Source: Welwitschia mirabilis
Taxonomy: Eukaryota > Gnetophyta > Gnetopsida > Welwitschiales
DNA length: 64,000 bases
Reading direction: 5' to 3'
NCBI GenBank assembly: GCA_051453625.1
Contig: JBOZIK010000001.1
Span: forward strand, 15,532,459 to 15,596,458
Position 1 is the first letter of the stretch. Every line of letters starts with the position of its first letter. Position numbers and translations under genes: made by a program. Positions 11,340-23,297 of the stretch are shown here, one piece after another. Under the pieces are notes generated by a model. It did no database searches and was not told where the DNA came from. It saw only the letters and a list, made by a program, of their open reading frames with translations.

Positions 11340-11740
11340 TAATCTAATATCTTAATTAAGCTCATCATTTGGATCCCTTATGTCTTTTTCTGCTGTGTTG
11401 AAGACTTAAACTTGGATTTCTTAACTACCTATGTGAAGTTTCATGATTCTAGTTCTAGTGTCTGTAATGCAATGGATAGTAGCACAAAAAGCTCTACCTA
11501 AAAGCAAGGGATATTCACCATTGTGATTGATTTTGATAATTATTACATTAAGGGGGTAGTAGGATTTGTCTATTTGGATAACCAAATCTTTGATAATTCC
11601 AATAGGTTTTCTCAATGTTGGATCAGCCATTTCCAAGACAATTTTTATTGGTTCAATTTAATTTTTTAATCCAAACTTTTTATAAATGTGTAGGAGCATG
11701 ATATTCACACTTGTACCTATGTGAATAAGAGCCTTCTTAA
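11340..11740 (-). pseudogene. Aspartic protease pseudogene, A1
   Basis: The minus strand reads LIHIGTSVNIM near 11690-11725, at the place of the LxDxGAS catalytic loop; the catalytic Asp is His. It then reads MADPTLRKPIGIIKDL (about 11590-11640), LLLGRAFCAT (about 11480-11510, the second conserved LGRxF block) and TRTRIMKLHIGS. The family is a retropepsin that matures Gag-Pol. The open stretch 11421-11636 is the best preserved part. The frame stays readable into the protease-RT linker on the left. Confidence 0.7.
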
Positions 11741-11849
11741 CCTTTTTGTTGTCTTCTAATATTATAATAATGGTTTCTACCCTAGATATTTTAATTTTGG
11801 ACATTTTTACATCATTAAGTTGGCCATAGATTAGGCTAAAAAAACTCTA

Positions 11850-13753
11850 CTTGGTAATGTGCATTTTTGCTTCCTCCTACAAAGGTCCTTTCACACTTTG
11901 GCATACTTAGGATTTTTTTAAGTATGTTCCAAAATGGTAGTGTAACATTAAAATCTTTCATGATAGTTTTGATGTATTTATCATATGTTGGATTAGAGTT
12001 GAGTATATCTTACCAATGGGTAAGATATTTTCTTTCATTCTTTGGTGATTCGTTCTTGTTTATTGGAGTGAAAGTATGTACCTCATCAAGGATTTTTACA
12101 TCTTCATACTTTCTTTCTTTAATGTCATCATTTGTATGTGGCTCTTTAGGTGTAGTAATAGTGCCTCTTCGGGTGACACTTCCAATCTTTCTTCACATCG
12201 TTTGGATTAGGCAATGTGCTGGAAGCTAATTTGTCTTATGGTTTTTGGTTGGCTAACATAATTTCTTACATGACTCCAAACAAATCTTTTATGCTTTTTT
12301 GGATTTATTCATGGATGTTTCTTATTTCCATCATAGCTTTCTGAATTAGATCCTCCTTGTATTAACTAGGTCCTCCATATCTTAAGTTATATGATTGTTT
12401 GAATGAGTGTCTATGCTCAAGTTTAAAATAAGGACCTGGTTGATGATAAGACTTGTTCTCATTGTGGTAAGATTCTTTGTAGTGATTAGGGTCTGATTGG
12501 TTTACATAACATACTTCTTCCCTTACTACTTACTTTACTAATGGCAAAAATGGTCATTTAGTGACTAAGTGGTTTTGGAGTTGATTTGGTGTGGACCTTT
12601 GCTAATTTCACTTCTTTAATTGCTTTCACCATTTTTCTTATAAGTGGGCTATCACTATCACTACTATTTTCATCTTCATAAATCATTTATTTTTGTTTGC
12701 TCTCTTAATGTTTTATATGATGGACTTCTTTTAATGATTATTTGAAGTTTTCTTTTCTCTAGGTTTAGGACATGATTAACTAATTTCAACTAAATCTTGT
12801 AAATTTTGCCATGCTTTATCAGTTGTGTGTTGAAAAAAAACTTCCTCCATAAGAAAGATCCACCATTTACTTTGTTGCACTAGTGAGGCCATTGTAGAAA
12901 TGATAGATTAATTCTTCTTTTTTAAATTCATTTGTGGGATTGGTTGAAACTAAAACTAGGAATCTTTCCCAAGATGAAGCATAATCCTCGTTGTGTTTTT
13001 ATTAAAAATTAGTTACCTCATGATGTCTTTGTTTTAAAGTGTTTCTAGTAAGGAATTATTTGATCAATATTTATTTGATATCTTTCCAATTTTTGAGGCT
13101 TTTATTGAGTAAGGTCTTAAGCCAATTTTTTACTTTTCAACTCAATTTGTAAGGGAATACTATCATGTAGCTTCTATCTATTATGGATTTGTTTTCATTA
13201 CATGTGATCATTAATTGTTCAATGGCAACAATGTGTTCATAAGGATCTTCATGAGTTTCATCATAAAAAGAGGGATATGCATTAAGGTTTTTGATTTCTA
13301 TGTCATTCTCAATAGAAAGATCAAAAGGATTATGAGTTTCTCTAAGTTATGGTTTATATTTATCTTTAAGAGTTGCTTGGACATCACTAGAAATTGTAGA
13401 GGTTATGGAAGTTGTAGGATTTTGATTTGCACATTTATTATTAAAAGAATAATAAGTTGAAACTTGATTTGTAAAGAATTTAAATTAGGCCTAGAAGAAC
13501 ATATAAAAGAAGAGGTGGCTTTTATTTTTAGAGGGTATTTATAAATTATAAAAGATGATTTAATAGATAATGAAATATTTTTAAAATACAAACAAAAATC
13601 TTCAAGTAAATCAGGTTTATCAGATTTAGAAATAAAATGTTGCTTAGCTCGAGTTATTGAATTATGAATTTGAACACCTTCTTGAATTGCCTCTTTTTAA
13701 AATTTATTTTCATGTTGATAGCATACCTTTTTCTCTTTGGAATTTGATGGCAT
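11850..13753 (-). pseudogene. Gag pseudogene, A1
   Basis: The minus-strand start ATG at 13751-13753 (MPSNSKEK...) is matched by one at 19859-19861 in A2, which supports it as the ancestral start. Gag would form the particle and package RNA. The middle part is frameshifted; a block matching the A2 segment NAYSSFYGETHEDPYEHI is recognisable around 13215-13290. A Cys/His-rich remnant near 12540-12600 corresponds to the zinc-knuckle area of A2, but no intact CCHC is present. The region has many stops. Confidence 0.6.
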
Positions 13754-14253
13754 TCCCTTGCTTGGTCTGAAAAATCCAACTTTTTAACTCAAAACCATTA
13801 TAGGTAATCTCCAGGATTACATTAAAGTGCAAAGAGTAGATCTAATGATTAAAAGTGATGTTTCTTCTTGGAATCTTTACTTAGGACTCAAGAAAAAGAC
13901 ACTAGAAGGCTTTTTGCTACGTGGTAATCCTTTTAGATCATACAAGATGCAAGAGGATAGACATAAAAAAGAGAATAGGAAAAGAAGAAACAATTACACT
14001 AAAAATGGTACACAACAAAAATAATGTGTTACCCTCTAAAGGTGAATAATCTTGCTTATATAGGGGTAGACCTTAGAAATAAACTTTCCTTTGATCAAAA
14101 GGCAAGTATATCTCATTAGGTAATCTCCTTAAAGCAAGCAGATTACACCAATATGTATTAGATGAAAACCAAAAGCAAATAGATATAATGATAGCATAAA
14201 CTAAATCCACTTACTTTTGATTTCAATACACTTAATAGCTTGTTCTTACACTC
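13754..14253 (-). mobile_element. Leader of A1 between PBS and gag
   Basis: Non-coding leader, matched along its length by 19862-20400 in A2. The plus-strand frame at 13827-14024 lies antisense here, is Lys/Arg-rich by composition and is not conserved in A2. Nothing else is seen. Confidence 0.5.
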
Positions 14254-14272
14254 CCCAAAAATGCCAGTAAAA
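14254..14272 (-). other. Primer-binding site, A1
   Basis: The minus strand after the 5' LTR reads tggcatttttggggag. Compared with the copy at 20402-20418 it is a decayed, slightly shortened match to the complement of the plant tRNA-Asp 3' end (TGGCGCCGTTGCCGGGGA). Confidence 0.5.
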
Positions 14273-15469
14273 TGTTAATTACCTAAATTACACTTTAAAA
14301 GTAGTCGATTCTAGGAAAAATGGAATTTTAATTAGGCTTAGTATAGAGTGATTCAATAAATGAATGTCATAATCTGGAGAGCATAAGATAACATACTAAT
14401 CAAGAACATATATAAGAAAGAATAAATAATTAAATTTTAGTTCAACATTTTTAATGAATTTTGTATTTTTATTATGTAAAAAAGAAAATTGATAATGTAA
14501 CTATTCTAATATGCAATTCAGGAATAAATTAAAAATGAAGATCCAAGCCTATGATAACCAACTTTCTGAGTTGTTATCACCCAAACTTAGCCCTTATGAC
14601 CTGTATTTAAATAAAAATTAATCTAGATAATAGCATTAATCAAACATTAAGATAAGCCACAAGAGACATAAGATGAATTAAGAAAGAAAGATATTTTATT
14701 GAATAAATTGAATGTCTTGCAAAACACCTCAGTAAGGCAGCGATTTATCAATGTTAGAACTATAGCCTAATCACCAAGAATAATATCTCCTATGCTGAAA
14801 TGGATTCTTGACTCCTTGAATGCCTTTATCACCAATTCTTCAATGCCAAAAGATGACTAAATAATGCTAAATAAGGGTTTTTATAGTTTTTCTAAGATGG
14901 TTACAAGTCAAAAAGTCCAATATAGGTGAAAAGATATCATTAAGTACAAACTAGACTTTAATTAACTTGGTTAGGAAGAAGTTATAACACTGTCATGTCA
15001 CTATTGTCATTGGGATGACATATGGGATGACACCCCTTCATCATCTAATTATAGGCTGTTATGTTAGGAGCTCATTGGGATTTGAATTCAAAGTTTAATG
15101 GATATGTCATCCCCGGGGTCATGTAGATGACATAAGGGATGATAGTCATGCCATGTTGCCATGTCAGCCTTATTAAATCAACCTCACTAAACTAGCCTCG
15201 AATGCCTTAGATGTTATGGTCATGTCCTCTTTCATGGGGATGACAGAAGATGACAATCAATTTCTTAACCTTTTTCTTCAACTCTTTACTCCACTTTATT
15301 CCTTAGTTAAATTATTATTCTTATGAATGAAAACATGGCAATTAAGATCATAATTAAATTATTATATTGCTTCACAATAAAATTCCTGAAAATTACTAAA
15401 TTAAGTTCCTATTCCCTATAAAACATCACCAATTACACTATTAAAATATGATAAATTTGGATCACAACA
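14273..15469 (-). repeat. 5' LTR of A1
   Basis: 1197 bp, starts tgttaattacc and ends ..atcacaaca on the plus strand. It is flanked on the right by cccac and then RNase H sequence of element E. It carries dyad-motif versions at about 15008-15045, 15110-15150 and 15216-15257. Confidence 0.85.
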
Positions 15470-15555
15470 CCCACCCATAGCAAAGTTGTCAGATTTACAC
15501 AAAAGTTTAAAGTCCTTAATCTAATCGAGTCTTATTACAATAGGTTTAGAAGAGA
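15470..15555 (-). pseudogene. RNase H fragment of element E beside A1
   Basis: 86 bp of host element E immediately right of A1. It is the same sequence as 21616-21701 and codes on the minus strand for the start of RNase H (...KPIVIRLD). It ends at a 100-N gap. It proves that A1 sits in E and that this junction occurs twice in the window. Confidence 0.7.
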
Positions 15556-15655
15556 NNNNNNNNNNNNNNNNNNNNNNNNNNNNNNNNNNNNNNNNNNNNN
15601 NNNNNNNNNNNNNNNNNNNNNNNNNNNNNNNNNNNNNNNNNNNNNNNNNNNNNNN
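15556..15655. other. Assembly gap, 100 N
   Basis: Exactly 100 N, so probably a scaffold join of unknown size. The sequence on its right restarts inside the A family, at the equivalent of 9551, so the two sides are not colinear. Confidence 0.9.
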
Positions 15656-16100
15656 AAATCATCATAAATAGGTTGATTAAAAGAATTAGGAGAAGTATCT
15701 GAAGGAATTCTAGAAAGATGATCAGCTACTAGGTTTTGTTTTCCTACTTTGTTCACTATCATCAAGTTAAATTCTTGTAATAAGAGTACCCATCTATAAG
15801 GCATGTACTAGAATATTTCTTTGTCATTAAACATCTAATGGCAGCATGATTTTTATAGATATAAGTGTGGGAACTAAGGAGGTAATATCGAAGTTTATCA
15901 AGATAAAAGATGATTGCTATCATTTCCTTTTTAGTAGTTATGTAAGTAAGTTGAGAACAAAAAAGGTTTTTACTAATGTAGCTAATTACTTTCATCCCTT
16001 CCTCATGTTTTTAACTGAACACTCCACCTATAGCAAGATTACTAGTATCACAAATTATCTCGAAATCCTTATTCCAATCTAGTCCATTTACTATGGGTTC
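15656..16100 (-). pseudogene. RNase H pseudogene, A2
   Basis: Minus strand: MKVISYISKNL, then TTKKEMIAIIFYLDKLRYYL (15880-15950), then RWVLLLQEFNLMI and LVADHLSRIPSDTS (15660-15800). These are in the order of a gypsy RNase H, and the tail matches A1. Truncated downstream by the gap at 15655. Broken by frameshifts between 15762 and 15804. Confidence 0.65.
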
Positions 16101-17260
16101 ATTAGTAATGGCAATTTTAAGATTCTTAAAGGATTATTGGCATTTATCATTCCATTTATACTTAACATCTTTCTCTAAAAATTGATAAAGCAATTTACAA
16201 ATTTTTGCATATCCTTTTGTGAATCTATAATAAAATCCACAATGTTTGAATTATGATTGAAGTTGTTTTATATTAGAAGAAGGTGGAATATTTTTAATGA
16301 CATTAATTTTTAATGGGTTTATTTGTATACCTCTTATTAAAATATGGTGTCCTAAAACTATTCCTTTATTAATCATGAAATGGCTCTTTTCCAACTAAGT
16401 GAATTCACTCTCAATACATTATTCTAAGCCTTATGTTAAACGATTTAAAGTTAGGTCTAAAGAATCTCCAAAGATAGAAAAATCATCGATGAAAATTTTG
16501 ATAGAGTTTTCTACAAGGTCATTAAAAATTCCCATCATAGTACCTTGAAAGGTATCTAGTGCATTACATAAACCAAAAGGCATTCTCCTAAAAGCATAAA
16601 TACCAAAATGAGAAGTGAAGGTAGTGTTTGCTTGATCTTCATTTTTAATACATAGTTAGTTGTATCTACTATAACCATCAAGGAAATAGTAGAATGCATG
16701 TCCTTGTATTTTATCCAATACTTGATTAAGAAAAGGAAGAGGGCATGATCCTTTTTGATTACTTCATTTTCTTAATCATGTCTTTGGAATTTTATGCATA
16801 CTCTCAACTTATCATCTTTCTTAAGTATAACTATTAATGGGTGAACCCACTCACTACTGCTTATAGGGTAAATGATGTCAGTATCTACAAGTTTAATGAT
16901 CTCATCTTTAACCACTTGTTTAGTGCCAGATTTAGAAATATTTGAGGTTTTCTTATGGATTTTGAATTATCCTCTACGTATATCTTGTGTTAATAATATG
17001 TGGTGGAATAGGAGATAGGTCCTTGTGACTCCAAGCAAAAGCTTTGATTTAGATGTGAGAAGTGATACTAAGGCTTGCTCAACTTTGGAGTAGAGATGAC
17101 TACTAATGATTAATGGCTTTTTAGGGTTATTATTGATAAAGATGTATTTTAATACCTTTCTATTCTCCTTCAAATTCATTTCAAAGTTAACTACTCCAGG
17201 TCTATGAGGAGTTGCATAAGCATTATAATCAAAACTTATTTCCATGACTTTGACTTCTTC
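16101..17260 (-). pseudogene. Reverse transcriptase pseudogene, A2
   Basis: Matches A1 RT throughout. The catalytic site reads FIDD at 16482-16493, so both Asp codons survive here, unlike A1. SEWVHPL and MPFGLCNA-type motifs are visible near 16840 and 16570. The segment 16967-17446 is open for 159 codons and covers the protease-RT linker and RT N-terminus (for example FEMNLKENRKVLKYIF). Stops and small indels elsewhere destroy it. Confidence 0.75.
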
Positions 17261-17469
17261 TATGTCTTGAATTGTAATGTTTTCAAAGGTTTCTTCTATC
17301 GAGGATTTCATAGTATTATCAAGTTCATAAGGATTGATGAAATTAAGACTACTTAATATTGTTAAGAATTCCTTCATATCATCAAAAAGAGTTAGTTGTT
17401 TATGTGTGAGGGACTTCAATTCAAATGAATGATGAGCTACAAACATTATTGATCTAATATCTTAACTAA

Positions 17470-17870
17470 GCTCATCATTTAGATCCCTTGTGTCTTTTTA
17501 TATTGTGTTTAAGACTTGAACTTAGATCTTTTTACTACCTATGTAAAGTTCCATGATTCTAGTTCTAGTGTCTATAATGCAATAAACTGTAGCACAAAAA
17601 GCTCTACCTAAAAGTAAGGAATATTCACTATTGTGGTTGATTTTGATAATTATTACATCAATGGGGTAGTAGGCTTTCTCTATTTGGACAACCAAATATT
17701 TGATCATTCCAATAGGTTTTTCCAATGTTGGATCAACCATTTCCAAGATAATTTTTATTGGTTCAATTCAATTTTCTAATCCAAACTTTTTCCAAATGTG
17801 TAGGGGCATGATGTTCACACTTATACCTATGTTAATAATTAATCTTTTTTTTTCTTCTAATATAACACTA
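17470..17870 (-). pseudogene. Aspartic protease pseudogene, A2
   Basis: The minus strand reads INIGISVNIMPLHIWKKFGL (about 17780-17840), where the catalytic Asp is Asn. It continues with MVDPTLEKPIGMIKYLVVQI and LLLGRAFCATVYCIID (17522-17746). The same order and spacing as in A1 identify a gypsy retropepsin. Confidence 0.7.
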
Positions 17871-17949
17871 ATGGTTGCTACTCTTAGATCTTTGAATTTT
17901 CAACATTTCTACATCACCAAGTTGGCCATAGATTGGGCTGAAAAAACTC

Positions 17950-19861
17950 TACTTGGTAATGTACATTTTTGCTTCCTTCTATAAAGGTCCTTCCACACTT
18001 TGGCATACTTAGGATTGTCTTGAATATGTGCCAAAATGGTAGTGTAACATTGACATCTTTCATAATAGTCTTGATGTATTTATCATATGTTGGATTAGAG
18101 TTGAGTCTATCTTATCAATGGGTAAGATGTTTTCTTTCTTCTTTGGTGATTCATTCTTGTTTGTTGGAGTGGAAGTAGAAGGAAAGTGTATCTCATTAAG
18201 GATTTTCACATCTTCATCCTTTCTTTATTCAATCTTATTATTTGTATATGGCTCTTCAAGTGTAGTAATAGTGCTTATTTAGGTGACACTTCCAATCTTT
18301 TACATCATTTAGATTAGGTAATGTGTTGGAAGCTAATCTTCCTTGTGATCTTTGGTTGGCTAACATAATTTGTTGCATGACTCCAGATAAATATTTTATT
18401 CTTTTTTGGGTTTTCTTAACACTCTTATGAGTTTATTTATGGAGGTTTCTTATCTCCATTATAGCTTCCTTAATCAGATCTCCTTGTGTTGATTGTATCC
18501 TACATATCTTAGGTTATATGGTTGCTTGAAGAATTGTTTATACTAAGGTTTGAAAGAAGGATGTGGTTAACAATAAGTCTTCTGGTGGTAAGATTCTTTA
18601 TAGTGATTAGGGTCTGATTGGTTTACATAGCATACTTATTCCCTTACTACTTCCTTCACTGTTGGGAAAAAAGGGCATTTAGTGATTAAACATTTTTCTT
18701 CACATAATTTAAAAGTAGGAGTTAATTTGGTGTGGGCCTTTGCTAATTTCACTTCTTTGATTACTTTCACCATTTTCCTTACAAGTGGTCTATCACTATC
18801 ACTACTATCTTCATCTTCATAAATGATCTATTTTTGTTTAACCTCTCAATGTTTTATATGATGAACTTCTCTCAATGATTATTTGAGAGTTTTTTTCCTC
18901 TAGGTTTAGGCCATAATTAACTAAGTTTAACTAAGTTTTGTAAATATTTCCATGCTTCATCAGTTGTGTATTGAAATAAACTCCCTCCACAAGAAAGATC
19001 CACCATTTATTTTGTTGCACTAGTGAGGTCATTATAGAAATGATAGATTAATTCTCCTTATTTGAATTCATCTGTGGGATTGGTTGAAACTAAAATTAGG
19101 AATCTTTCCCAAGTTGAAGCATAATCCTCATTATCTTTTTGTTAAACATTAATTACCTCATGATGTCTTTTTTTTCAAAGTATTTCTAGTAAGGAATTGT
19201 TTAATAAATCTTTCTTTGGTATCTTTCCAAGTTTTAAGGCTTTTATAAAGTAAGGTCTTAATCTAATTTTTTACTTTTCCACTCAATGTGCAAGGGAACA
19301 CTATCATGTAGCTTGCATTAATTATTCAATGGCAATAATGTGTTCATAAGGATCTTCATGAGTTTCACCATAGAAAGAGGAATAAGCATTAAGGTTTTTG
19401 ATTTTAATGTCATTTCCAATATAAAGATTAAAAGAATTATGAGTTTCTCTTAGTTTTGGTTCATATTTATCTTTAAGAGTTGGTTGAACATCACTAGAAA
19501 TTGTATAGATTATGGGAGTTGTAGGATTTTGATTTGCACATTTATTATTCAAAGAATAAGAAGTTAAAACTTGATTTGTAAAAGAATTTAAATTAGGCAT
19601 AGAAGAAGCTATAAAAGAAGAGGTGGCTTTCATTTTCAGAGGGTGTTTAGAAATTCTAGAAGATGATTTAATAGATAATAAAATATTTTCAAAATACAAA
19701 ATAAAATATTTTAGTAAATTAGATTTATTAAATTTAGAAATAAAAAGTTGCTTATCTCAAGTCTTTAAATTATAAATTTGAACACCTTCTTGAATTGCCT
19801 CTTATTAAAATTTCTTTTCATGTTGATAACATACCTTTTTCTCTTTGGAATTTGATGGCAT
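17950..19861 (-). pseudogene. Gag pseudogene, A2
   Basis: Starts at an ATG at 19859-19861. The open stretch 19322-19699 (125 codons) reads MKATSSFIASSMPNLNS and, at its end, FYGETHEDPYEHIIAIE; the latter is the short motif that opens the gag domain in plant gypsy elements. Near 18660-18720 a Cys-rich piece (KLCEEKCLITKCPFFP) is a degenerate zinc knuckle that has lost its His spacing. The C-terminal part (18500-18650) is Tyr/Gln/Asn-rich, as is usual for Athila-like Gag. Stops split the frame. Confidence 0.65.
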
Positions 19862-20401
19862 TCCATTGCTTGACCTAAAAAATCCAACCTTTTAACTCAA
19901 AACCATTATAGGTAATCTCTAGGATTATATTAAAGTGCAAGAAATAGATCTAATGATTAAGAGTGATGTTTCTTCTTGGAATATTCACTTAGGACCCAAG
20001 AAAAAGACATCAAAAGGCTTTTTTCCTATGTGGTAATTCTTTTAGATCACATAAGATGCAAGATGATAGACCTAGCAAGGTGAAATTATTGCAAGGTGAA
20101 ATTATTACATAAAAAAGAGAATAGGAAAAGAATAGACAATTATAATAAAAAGAATATACAACATAAATAATGTATTACCCTCTAAAGGTGAATAATCTTG
20201 CTTGGATAGGGGTAGACCTTAGAGATAAACTTTCCTTTGATCAAAAGACAAGTAGATCTCTTTAGGTAATCTTCTCAAAGCAAGTAGATTACACGAATAG
20301 CTATTAGATGAAAACCAAAAACAAATAGATATAATGATAGCATAGACTTAATCCACTTACTTTTGATCTAAATGCACTTGATAGCTTGTTCTAACACTTC
20401 T

Positions 20402-20418
20402 TGACAACGGTGCTAAAA
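20402..20418 (-). other. Primer-binding site, A2 (tRNA-Asp type)
   Basis: The minus strand after the LTR reads ttttagcaccgttgtcaaga. Differences from the complement of the plant tRNA-Asp end, TGGCGCCGTTGCCGGGGA, are transitions (G to A, C to T). It is the clearest PBS of the A family. Confidence 0.7.
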
Positions 20419-21615
20419 TGTTGATTACCTAAATTACACTTTAAAAGTAGTCAATTTTGGAAAAAATGGAATTTCAATTAGGCTTAGTATAGAGTGATTC
20501 AACAAATGAATGTCATAATCTGGAGAGCATAAGATAACATACTAATCAAGCACATAAATAAGAAAGAATAAACAATTAAATTATAGTTCAATATTTTTAA
20601 TGAATTTTGTATTTTTATTATGTAAAAAGTAGAACTGACAATGCAACTATTCTAATATGCAATACGAGAATGAGTGAGAAATGAAGATGCAAGCCTATGA
20701 TAATCAAGTTTCTGAGTTGTGTCACCCAAACCTAGCCCTTATGACCTGTATTTAAATTAGAATTAATCTAAATAATATCATTAATAAAAAATTAAGATAA
20801 GCCATAAGAGACATAAGATGGATTAAAAAAGAAAGACATTTTATTGAATAAATTGAATGTCTTACGAAACACCTTAGAAAGGCAGTGATTCCTCAAATGT
20901 TAGAAGCATAGCCTAATCACCAAGAATAATATCTCCAGTGCTAAAATGGACCATTGACTCCTTGGATGCCTTTATTTCCAATCCTTCAATGTCAAAAGAT
21001 GACTAAATAATGCCAAATAAGGGTTTCTATAGTTTTTCTAAGGTGGTTACAAGTCAAGAAGTTTAGTATAGGTGAAGAGATATCATTCAGTATAAATTAG
21101 ACCTTAATTAACTAGGTTAGAAAGAAGTTATAACACTGTCATATTAGTGTTGTCATTGGGACGACATATGGGATGATACCCCTTCATCATCTAATCATAC
21201 GCCGTTATGTTAGGAGCTCATTAGGATTTGAATTTGAAGTTTAATGGATATGTAATCCCCAAGGTTATGTGGATGACATAGGAGATGACAGCCATGCCAT
21301 GTTGTCATATTAGCCTTGCCAAGTCAACCTCACTAAGCTAGCCTTGAATGCCTTAAATGTTATGGTCATGCTCTCTATCATGGGGATGATAGAAAGGTTG
21401 ATAGTCAATTTCTTAACCTTTCTTCCACTCTTTACTCCACTTTATTCCTTGGTTAAATTCTTGTTCTTATGAATGAAAATATGGCAATTAGGATCATAAT
21501 TAAATTATTATATTATTTCATGATAAAATTCTTGAAAATGACTAAATTGAGTTTCTGTTCCATACAAAACATCAACAATTACACTATTGAAATATGATAA
21601 ATTGGGATCTCAACA
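20419..21615 (-). repeat. 5' LTR of A2
   Basis: 1197 bp, starts tgttgattacc and ends gatctcaaca on the plus strand, with both TG and CA termini intact. Dyad-motif copies at about 21147-21185, 21250-21290 and 21361-21406 (ctctctatcatggggatgat followed by ag). Confidence 0.85.
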
Positions 21616-22500
21616 CCCACCCATAGTAAAGTTGCTAGCTTTACACAGATGTTTAAAGTTCTTAATCTAATCAAGTCTTAATACAATAGGTTTAGAAGAG
21701 ATTTTATCTTTAAGTATTTTAAAAGCAAGTTGGCATGAGTCATTCCAATCAAACTTAGCTTCTTTTTTAGGTAACAAGTGAAATGGTTTAAAATTTTAAC
21801 TTAGTCTTAAATGTGATAGAAACTAGCATGACCAAGAAAGATCTAAGGGTTAAGGTTTTGAATAATACTAACTTTCATGGGATTCACTCTAATTTTCTTA
21901 CTAGAAATATGGTGACCTTAAAAAATCTCATTTTTAATAAGATAAAAAACTTTTCTCCTAACTTAAGTATAGACCATTTTCTATACATCTATCTAATGCT
22001 TTCTCTAAAATTTTTATGATTTATTTAAAGGTTTTACCAAAGATTAAGAAGTCATTCATAAAAATCTCAATGGAATCCTCTATCATGTTAGAAAAGATAT
22101 TCATCATTACACATTGAANNNNNNNNNNTAAAGTCTAAAGGCAAAGGTTCAAAAGGGAGAAGTAAAGGTTTTCTTTGCTTGGTTCTTACTAACTATGCAA
22201 ACTTAATTGTAATCACTATACCCATCAAGGAAACAATAGTAAACATGTCTTTAGATTCTATTAAGTATTTAATATAAAAAGAGTAGAGGGCAATAATCCT
22301 TCTTAATAATCTTATTAAGTTTTCTAAAGTTAATTCACATCCTCCACTTTCCACCCTTCATAGGTACTACTGTTGAGGGGCTAACCCACTCATTATTAGA
22401 TATAGTGTAGATAATTCCAATATCTATAAGTTTAATAATTTCATTCTTAACTACTTACTTAAGGATTAGTTTAAGTCTTCATTGGTGTTTTCTAACTGAT
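21616..22500 (-). pseudogene. RT and start of RNase H, element E
   Basis: The upstream half of element E pol. On the minus strand RT begins near 22490 with IIKLIDIGIIYTIS and NEWVSPSTVV (about 22370-22430). It reaches FQCVMMNIFSNMIEDSIEIF near 22060-22118 and FMND at 22051-22062, where the second catalytic position is changed (FMDD family). It then runs through KFDWNDSCQLAFKILKDKIS (about 21710-21765) into RNase H up to the A2 LTR. A 10-N gap lies at 22119-22128 in the MPF motif. RNase H continues at 3181. Confidence 0.65.
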
Positions 22501-23165
22501 TTAGCATTATCTTCAAGGTAGATTTTATATTAAACTATAGAAGAGGGGATGGTAACTAAGTGCTTATGGATTTAAGAAAAGGGATTTATCTTATAAATTA
22601 AAAGTAAAACTAAGTTGAATTCTGGTTGAGGAGTAAGATGTTCACTTATCATCATGGGTTTCTTAACATTGTTAGGCAAAAAATATGTACTTCAAACATT
22701 TAAGTAATTATTTCAATTCTAAGTTGTAATCCTTATCTTCTATTAATTAAACATTAGCTATCATATAGATGTGTCATCTGGATAACCTTGGTGGATGATA
22801 CCCTTAATCAAGTAGATTCTTAGTTGATATTACATGTTGGACTTATTCCCAATTTAAAGGTTTAACTTCTTAATACTTGTAATTGAAACTATCGGTTCTT
22901 GAGTGATTATAATTGATTTCATCAAATTTTAAAGAATTTAAACTATTTATTTTAGTTGAATCATCCTACAAAGTTAAGTTATGTAGCATTAACAATCTCT
23001 CTTTAACCAAGTAATATAAAGTTGATTTAACTTTCTCTTTTAATTTTCACTCATCTCCTGTATCTTTCTCAGCAAAATAAAAAAACTCTAATAGTAAACT
23101 TATTGTTATCTATGTGATACTCCATTATTCTAGTATATGTGTCTATGATGCTAATGACATTAAAT
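22501..23165 (-). pseudogene. Protease and linker, element E
   Basis: Weakly preserved minus-strand remnant upstream of RT. Around 23060-23160 the order of residues parallels the end of the A-family protease (a THxxExxI piece followed by FYFAEKDTGDE near 23050). The catalytic loop cannot be found. No gag follows: similarity to gypsy elements stops near 23165. Confidence 0.4.
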
Positions 23166-23297
23166 ATTATGTAATAGTTTTCTTATTAATGAAGTGTTTT
23201 TTTTTGTGTGTCAATTATATATTTTATCAATAAGTAGGTGTTTTTATCTATCTTTATGTGTACTAATAAATAGGTTACCGGTTAGTATATTAGTGTG

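Larger units (their letters stand above)
3182..15469 (-). mobile_element. Complete gypsy element A1, Athila/Tat-like
   Basis: This is a full-length, decayed LTR retrotransposon of about 12.3 kb on the minus strand, inserted in RNase H of element E. Reading right to left, it has the 5' LTR (14273-15469), a PBS resembling tRNA-Asp (14254-14270), gag, protease, RT, RNase H and integrase, a further ORF (about 4640-5930), a purine-rich tract and the 3' LTR (3182-4377). Domain order PR-RT-RH-INT is Ty3/gypsy. The tRNA-Asp primer, the RT sequence, and a long region with an extra ORF after integrase point to the Athila/Tat branch. Nothing is intact. Non-coding parts (5931-8159 and the leader 13754-14253) contain copies of the dyad motif and otherwise nothing I recognise. 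Confidence 0.8.
15656..21615 (-). mobile_element. Partial second copy of gypsy element A (A2)
   Basis: This repeats the part of A1 from 9551 rightwards: RNase H, RT, protease, gag, leader, PBS and 5' LTR. It is followed at 21616 by the same E-element flank that follows A1. It has no integrase, 3' region or left LTR of its own. Base differences between the copies are frequent, mostly transitions, so the duplication, or the separation of the two haplotypes or loci, is old. It is slightly better preserved than A1 in RT. Confidence 0.75.

Noticed and set aside
11867-12229. 120-codon plus-strand frame
   Set aside because: Lies antisense to gag of A1 and parallels 17969-18178 opposite A2 gag. The hydrophobic look comes from T-rich antisense codons.
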